Of a stretch of DNA of 18,110 nucleotides, positions 13,667-18,110 are shown in pieces; the stretch's first letter is position 1; each line of letters starts with the position of its first letter. Made by a program: the position numbers and the translations under genes. The notes under the pieces are model-generated. The model made no database searches and was not told the DNA's origin. It saw only the letters and a list, made by a program, of their open reading frames with translations. The stretch covers positions 1 to 18,110 of the forward strand of contig CALDMH010000141.1 of assembly GCA_937915565.1 (NCBI GenBank), given 5' to 3'. The DNA is from an uncultured Clostridia bacterium. Lineage in GTDB: Bacteria > Bacillota > Clostridia > Christensenellales > Borkfalkiaceae.

Positions 13667-15966
13667 TGTTTAAATTTTTGAGTAAACATATAGGCGAAGT
13701 GGCCGTTTCTCTCACCGTTATAATTTGCGCCTGCTTTTTCGTTCACTTTTTCACCGTCGGAACGACGTTGTCGTCCGTTATCGAAGAACAGGCTGTAAAG
13801 CGCGCCGAATTTTACGTTAAAGAACAATCGCAATACGTTGAAAAACAATTCAACGAATTGATAAGCGAAACCGAATATTACGCTGCGAAAGCGTCCACCG
13901 CCACCTCGGAAGAAAACTTTCGCGAAATAATTATCGGAATAAAAAGCTCGGGGGAGTTAAACGCAAACGAATGTTCCGTGGAACTGTTTTATTCTGAAAA
14001 CGGAAAAATATACAAATACGACGGCTCTCTTACCGATAATTATCCAAAACTTAACGAACTTATAAACTCGACCGAAACGAAGTTTTCAAAGGTATTTCAG
14101 TATGAAAACAACGTTCGCGTATTTGCGGTTTCGGCAAACACGATAGATTGCGAATATGCGCAATCGGTAATCGTTCTTTTCGATTGTGAGCCTTCGGTTT
14201 CGCTTAAATCCTTTGCATATGATGCGGAGAATCAACCGATTGACTGCATAAAACGTTCGGATTTTTCGCTTCTCGTCAAAAACGACGGAATAATAATCGA
14301 CAGAATCGAAAACGAGGGGAATCCCTTTCAGGTAGGAACAGAACCCGTTCAAAAGGGAATAATAAACAGTTTGTTTACGGACAAAAAAACGTGTGCGGCG
14401 GCGATAGAATCCGTCGAGGGGAAAGGGGTTTCTTCTTTCACGTTCTTGAAAGAAGCGGAGAAGTACGTTTTAACGATAAACGCTTTCGGCGAGGACAGAG
14501 GCGGTTTTGCGCTTGTGGACGCGTTTAAAATCAGCAACGTTTACGCCGACGGTTACGCTATGTCGGAATCGATATGGAGTTCTATCATAGGAATCGCGAT
14601 AGTGATGCTTGCGCTCATTCTCTCCGTTGTGATAACGAGAATGGCTAAAAAGAAAGAAATTTATCGTTTGGAAATGCTCGACCCCGTGCTTAACTGTTCA
14701 ACTCCCAAAAAGTTTGAAAAGGACGCCGGGGATATACTAAAAAGGCATCAGTCAACTAATTTTGCTTTCGTTTCACTGCAAATCAATAACTTTTCCTATT
14801 TGTTAAAAAAGTTCGGCGACGTAAAAACGCAGAACTTAACGAAATTCACCGCTACGGCAATCAGGCAGGCTTTATACGTTGAGGAAACGTTCGGTTACGG
14901 CGGAGAGGGCGAATACCTCGTTTTGCTCCATTATAAAGAAAGGCAGAATTTCGTCGACAGATTAAACGGTATTTATTTAAGAATTTCTTCTTTTGCTATG
15001 CAGGAAGGCGATGAAAACCATAAAATAAGCGTTTCCTGCGCCGTTTACGAGGTTGAACAAAGCGAAAGAGCGTCGACGAGAAATATTCTCGATAAGCTTA
15101 AAATTATAAAAGAAGCCACGACGGTTCGTATGGGTTCGTTCAGCATCGATTTTTACGAGGATTTACTTCGCGAAAACTACCTTCGGAAAGCCGAAATCGA
15201 AAGCCGAATGGAAACCGCGCTCGAAAACAGCGAATTCCATTTGTTTTATCAGCCGAAATATAATCTGAAAAACAAAACGATGGACGGCAGCGAAATTCTC
15301 ATTCGTTGGTACGACCCGAAAATTGAAAAATACCGCGGGCCGAACGAGTTTTTGCCGGTGTTCGAGGAAAACGGATTTATCGATAAAATAGACAGATTCG
15401 TATTCTACAAGGCTTGCGAAAATATTGCGAGCAGAATTTCCAAAAGGCAAATCTGTTATCCCGTTTCGGTGAACGTTTCGAGAGTTACGGCAACCCAATC
15501 CGATTTCACCGATTACTATATTCGTATCAAAAACAAATTCGAGATTAAGGATAATTTCATAACGATTGAATTTACCGAAAGTTTCGCTTACGAGAATTAC
15601 AAATATCTTTCGGAAATAGTATCCAAGCTTCACGCAAACGGATTTCTTTGTTCCATCGACGATTTCGGTACGGGATATTCTTCGTATAATATTCTCAAAA
15701 CCATCGAGATGGACGAAATAAAACTCGATAAATTTTTCCTGTCAAAAGGATTTTCCGAACAACGCGACCAAGCTCTTTTAAAAAGCGTTATCGATATGGT
15801 TAAACAATTCGGTATGAAAGTCACCCAAGAAGGCGTTGAAACGCGCGAGGACTTATATCGGCTTGAAGAACTCGGTTGCGACGTTATTCAGGGGTATTAC
15901 TTCGCAAAGCCGATGAAATACGTCGATTATCTTGAATTTATCGATAAAAACTTCATAAACAAATAG
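13666..15966 (+). CDS. Membrane GGDEF-EAL protein, predicted active c-di-GMP phosphodiesterase
   Basis: 766 residues. A helix at about 11-32, an extracytoplasmic sensor region at 33-305 of unknown family, and a second helix at about 306-327 place the signalling domains in the cytoplasm. The GGDEF domain is degenerate: the signature reads GGEGEY (412-417) and the FIDID-type metal site reads LQINNFSYL. It should not make c-di-GMP but may bind GTP. The EAL domain keeps its catalytic set: SEIL (E543), VNVSR, FITIEFTES, the Asp pair in IDDFGTGYSS (D665, D666), KLDK and QEGVE (E722 onward), ending in GYYFAKP. It should hydrolyse c-di-GMP to pGpG. GGAGGG lies just upstream of the ATG. As the last gene before a strong terminator, in a unit opened by a c-di-GMP riboswitch, it could supply negative feedback. 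Confidence 0.93.
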   Translation: MFKFLSKHIGEVAVSLTVIICACFFVHFFTVGTTLSSVIEEQAVKRAEFYVKEQSQYVEKQFNELISETEYYAAKASTATSEENFREIIIGIKSSGELNANECSVELFYSENGKIYKYDGSLTDNYPKLNELINSTETKFSKVFQYENNVRVFAVSANTIDCEYAQSVIVLFDCEPSVSLKSFAYDAENQPIDCIKRSDFSLLVKNDGIIIDRIENEGNPFQVGTEPVQKGIINSLFTDKKTCAAAIESVEGKGVSSFTFLKEAEKYVLTINAFGEDRGGFALVDAFKISNVYADGYAMSESIWSSIIGIAIVMLALILSVVITRMAKKKEIYRLEMLDPVLNCSTPKKFEKDAGDILKRHQSTNFAFVSLQINNFSYLLKKFGDVKTQNLTKFTATAIRQALYVEETFGYGGEGEYLVLLHYKERQNFVDRLNGIYLRISSFAMQEGDENHKISVSCAVYEVEQSERASTRNILDKLKIIKEATTVRMGSFSIDFYEDLLRENYLRKAEIESRMETALENSEFHLFYQPKYNLKNKTMDGSEILIRWYDPKIEKYRGPNEFLPVFEENGFIDKIDRFVFYKACENIASRISKRQICYPVSVNVSRVTATQSDFTDYYIRIKNKFEIKDNFITIEFTESFAYENYKYLSEIVSKLHANGFLCSIDDFGTGYSSYNILKTIEMDEIKLDKFFLSKGFSEQRDQALLKSVIDMVKQFGMKVTQEGVETREDLYRLEELGCDVIQGYYFAKPMKYVDYLEFIDKNFINK

Positions 15967-15971
15967 TTTTT

Positions 15972-16000
15972 AAAGACTGTGGAAACACAGTCTTTTTTTT
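15972..16000 (+). terminator. Strong intrinsic terminator ending the riboswitch-led locus
   Basis: AAAGACTGTG (15972-15981) pairs perfectly with CACAGTCTTT (15986-15995) around a GAAA tetraloop, then the T run continues to 16000. It lies 5 bases after the GGDEF-EAL stop. Confidence 0.95.
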
Positions 16001-16035
16001 GTAATAAATCCTTTGATTTGAGCCAAAATAATTGT

Positions 16036-17034
16036 ATGATTTCAACGATAACGCTAAAAAACAAGCCGTCGATAATAGAAACGGCCACGGTTGCCGGCCC
16101 GAAAGAAGGTGAAAGCAGGCTCGGTAAATTCGTCGATAAAATTTATTACGACGACACGCTCGGTGAAAAAACCTACGAAAAAGCCGAGTGTAAAATGCTT
16201 TCTTACGCAATAGGCGACGTAATATCGAAAACAAAAATCAAAGAAAGCGAAATCGGCGCGCTCGTTTCGGGTGATTTATTAAACCAGATTATTTCGTCGA
16301 GCTTTGCCGCGAGGAAATTCAACGCGCCTTATATCGGGGTGTATAACGCTTGTTCGACTATGGCGGAAGCTTATGCCATCGGCGCGATTTTGGTTGACGG
16401 AGGATATACCGATAACGTTATAGCTGCAACGGGCAGCCATTTTTCAACCGCGGAACGGCAATACAGATACCCTCTCGAACTCGGTGCGATAAGGCCGCCT
16501 CAATCACAGTGGACGGTTACGGGCGCAGGTGCGGGAATGATTTCGTCACGGCGGGGAAATTATCCGAAAATCACGTCCGTTACTTTCGGAAAGGTTATCG
16601 ATTTCGGGGTTACCGACGCAAACAATATGGGTGCAGCTATGGCGCCTGCCGCCGCCGATACGATAATAAGGCATTTCAAAGAATCGGGTAAATCGCCCGA
16701 TTATTACGACCTTGTCGTAACCGGCGATTTGGGTGCGCTCGGTTCAAGACTCGTAAAGAAGATATGCTTTGAAAAATGCGTGGATATTGATAGAAATCAC
16801 GTCGATTGCGGCGAATTGATTTACAATATCGACGAAGAAGAGTTTCAAGGCGGAAGCGGGGCGGGGTGCAGCGCGGTGGTTTTTAATTCTTACATTTATA
16901 AAAAAATAATTAAAAAGGAAATAAATCGGGTTCTTTTCGTTGCAACGGGCGCGCTTTTATCAACGCTTTCGACGCAACAGGGCGAATCGATACCGGCTAT
17001 CGCGCACGCGGTAAGCATAGAAACGGAGGGTTAA
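16036..17034 (+). CDS. spoVAD: Stage V sporulation protein AD (SpoVAD)
   Basis: 332 residues, near the usual length of about 338. SpoVAD has a thiolase-like fold, sits at the outer face of the spore inner membrane and binds dipicolinic acid during its uptake by the SpoVA channel. Family landmarks: PSIIETATVAGPKEG at the start, GDLLNQ (79-84), VYNACSTMAEA (102-112) with the thiolase-position Cys (C106), HFSTAERQYRYP (135-146), and QSQWTVTGAGA (156-166). I chose ATG 16036. An upstream in-frame GTG at 15979 lies inside the terminator. No Shine-Dalgarno is visible before 16036. spoVAE follows after 3 bases. In many spore formers spoVAC precedes this gene, but here the upstream neighbour is the GGDEF-EAL gene. 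Confidence 0.95.
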   Translation: MISTITLKNKPSIIETATVAGPKEGESRLGKFVDKIYYDDTLGEKTYEKAECKMLSYAIGDVISKTKIKESEIGALVSGDLLNQIISSSFAARKFNAPYIGVYNACSTMAEAYAIGAILVDGGYTDNVIAATGSHFSTAERQYRYPLELGAIRPPQSQWTVTGAGAGMISSRRGNYPKITSVTFGKVIDFGVTDANNMGAAMAPAAADTIIRHFKESGKSPDYYDLVVTGDLGALGSRLVKKICFEKCVDIDRNHVDCGELIYNIDEEEFQGGSGAGCSAVVFNSYIYKKIIKKEINRVLFVATGALLSTLSTQQGESIPAIAHAVSIETEG

Positions 17035-17037
17035 ACG

Positions 17038-17409
17038 ATGCAGGAAATGTTGTTGATGTATTTAAAGGCTTTCGTCGTCGGAGGTGCGATTTGTACGATT
17101 GCTCAACTGCTCATAAATTACACGAAGATTACGTCGGGTAAAATTTTGGTTTATTTTATGCTTTCGGGGCTTGTTTTGCAAGCGTTCGGATTATATCAAT
17201 ATCTCGTTGATTTTGCGGGGGCAGGAGCAACCGTACCGATAAGCGGATTCGGATATTTGCTTGCCAACGGAGCTATAAAAGGTGCGAAGCACGGTTTATT
17301 CGGCGCGTTTACGGGCGGACTTGCTTCGGCGTCGGCAGGCGTTACGGCGGCAGTCGTTTTCGGTTATTTCAACGCGCTGTTTTTTAGGGCAAAATCAAAG
17401 AAAAATTAA
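17038..17409 (+). CDS. spoVAE: Stage V sporulation protein AE (SpoVAE, AEb type)
   Basis: 123 residues, a small polytopic membrane protein of the SpoVA dipicolinate channel. The sequence opens with MYLKAFVVGGAICTIAQLLI and continues through about four hydrophobic segments. The Gly/Ala-rich loop GFGYLLANGAIKGAKHGLFG and GAFTGGLASASAGVTAAVVFG are typical of SpoVAE/SpoVAC proteins. SpoVAC is related, but the short N-terminus and the position right after spoVAD favour SpoVAE. GGAGGG lies 7 bases before the ATG, so unlike spoVAD it has a strong ribosome binding site. Confidence 0.92.
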   Translation: MQEMLLMYLKAFVVGGAICTIAQLLINYTKITSGKILVYFMLSGLVLQAFGLYQYLVDFAGAGATVPISGFGYLLANGAIKGAKHGLFGAFTGGLASASAGVTAAVVFGYFNALFFRAKSKKN

Positions 17410-17418
17410 AATTTCGAC

Positions 17419-17445
17419 AGTATTTTTCTTCTTTCGGCATATAAT
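17419..17445 (+). promoter_or_regulatory. Candidate sporulation (sigma-E-like) promoter of yunB
   Basis: AGTATTT (17419-17425), a 12-base gap and CATATAAT (17438-17445) resemble a sigma-E promoter, whose -10 is close to CATACAAT; the gap is slightly short. The -10 ends 5 bases before the ATG at 17451, so the transcript would start at or near the start codon. The TATAAT inside it could also be a sigma-A -10 without a -35. Confidence 0.4.
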
Positions 17446-17450
17446 TTACT

Positions 17451-18089
17451 ATGAAAAGAAAGAAGAGAAAAGTAAAATTTTTTTGTTTTGCGGCGTTGTT
17501 TTTGATAACCGTAATATCCGTTTATTTTTCGTCGGATAAAATAGTCGTGGATTACGCGGAGAAAACGTTTAATTCGCTAATATCCTCCGCGTCGTATCAC
17601 GCCGTTGATTTTATAGTCGGAGAAGAATATAAATACGCCGACCTCGTGGATATAAAAAAAGACGCGGACGGCAATATAAGTATGATTGTAACCAACAGTT
17701 TAGAGGTCAACAGGCTGGCCACGACGGCCGCAACGAAAGCTTTTGATTTCTTATATGAAGAAGTGGAAAAAGGCGTTGACGTGCCGATAGGGGCTTTTAC
17801 GGGCGTAAGGCTTGCGAGCGGATTCGGAAAAAAAGTAAAAATGAAAGTTCTCGGTATGGCTTCCGTCAAGTGCGATTTTATTTCGGAATTCAATCAGGCG
17901 GGAATTAACCAAACGCGACATTCGCTTTATCTCAATATCAACTGTGAAGCGGACGTCGTTACGAAAACCCGAACGAAAGTTATAAACGACAAAATAACTA
18001 TTCTCGTTTTCGATAATCTGATAGTCGGAAAAGTGCCGAAAGCGATTATCAATCCCTTAACGCTCGGTAAAAGCGAAATAAAAACGTAA
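17451..18089 (+). CDS. yunB: Sporulation protein YunB
   Basis: 212 residues. A very basic N-terminus (MKRKKRKVKFF) leads into one membrane helix at about 10-27, then an extracytoplasmic domain. Family landmarks are DADGNISMIVTNSLEVNRLA (71-90), VPIGAFTG (111-118) and FNQAGINQTRHSLYLNI (147-163); the AGINQTRH motif is characteristic of YunB. In Bacillus subtilis yunB is a mother-cell (sigma-E) gene needed for efficient sporulation; its biochemical role is not known. It lies 41 bases after spoVAE with no terminator between them and no Shine-Dalgarno before the ATG. The last 21 bases of the window after its stop hold nothing recognisable. Confidence 0.9.
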   Translation: MKRKKRKVKFFCFAALFLITVISVYFSSDKIVVDYAEKTFNSLISSASYHAVDFIVGEEYKYADLVDIKKDADGNISMIVTNSLEVNRLATTAATKAFDFLYEEVEKGVDVPIGAFTGVRLASGFGKKVKMKVLGMASVKCDFISEFNQAGINQTRHSLYLNINCEADVVTKTRTKVINDKITILVFDNLIVGKVPKAIINPLTLGKSEIKT

Positions 18090-18110
18090 AAAACTTTTAA
18101 AACGGAAGAT

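Noticed and set aside
15979..16035. GTG start for spoVAD at 15979
   Set aside because: It lies inside the terminator of the preceding gene, and the extra residues do not match SpoVAD; the family start fits ATG 16036.

Overview
The window looks like a chromosomal piece of an uncultured endospore-forming Bacillota, probably a clostridial lineage. This rests on spoVAD, spoVAE and yunB homologues at the right end, a secreted protein with a TTFAWF-type signal peptide, ER-type (SipW-like) signal peptidases, strong AGGAG-type ribosome binding sites inside operons, and moderate GC. The lineage is an inference; there is no rRNA or marker gene to fix it. No tRNA, rRNA, CRISPR array, transposase or phage gene was seen.

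Layout. (1) 1-3404, plus strand: the end of a type IV pilus assembly operon, in the order prepilin peptidase (5' truncated), PilC and PilB. It closes with a terminator hairpin at 3427-3455. The first 89 bases form a 36-bp perfect fold-back that is probably an assembly or contig-end artefact. (2) 3576-4712, minus strand: a membrane diguanylate cyclase with an intact GGDEF motif and no recognisable inhibitory site, with its own terminator. (3) 4896-15966, plus strand: a candidate c-di-GMP-controlled surface-protein locus of about 11 kb. It begins with a consensus promoter, a class I c-di-GMP (GEMM-I) riboswitch and an overlapping intrinsic terminator. Then come a catalytically dead EAL-like protein, a membrane-anchored extracellular protein, a structured leader, a secreted TasA/camelysin-like protein, a SipW-like signal peptidase carrying an EF-hand-like loop, a membrane-anchored McrB-like AAA+ ATPase, a DUF2357/McrC-like protein with no visible nuclease, a second ER-type signal peptidase, and a membrane GGDEF-EAL protein with a dead GGDEF and an intact EAL. 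A strong terminator at 15972-16000 closes it. (4) 16036-18089, plus strand: sporulation genes spoVAD, spoVAE and yunB.

How the genes may work together (inference). The divergent cyclase could make c-di-GMP and the riboswitch could sense it. The terminator's 5' arm is made of aptamer bases, so ligand binding should favour read-through (an ON switch). The last gene, a predicted phosphodiesterase with an extracytoplasmic sensor region, would then give negative feedback. The cargo would be one or two cell-surface beta-rich proteins matured by dedicated signal peptidases. The most unusual part is the McrB-like/DUF2357-like pair inside this surface locus. Its ATPase has a transmembrane anchor instead of a DNA-binding domain and its partner seems to have a duplicated domain instead of a nuclease. 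This suggests an McrBC-derived machine reused at the membrane, for export, assembly or quality control of surface fibres, rather than restriction.
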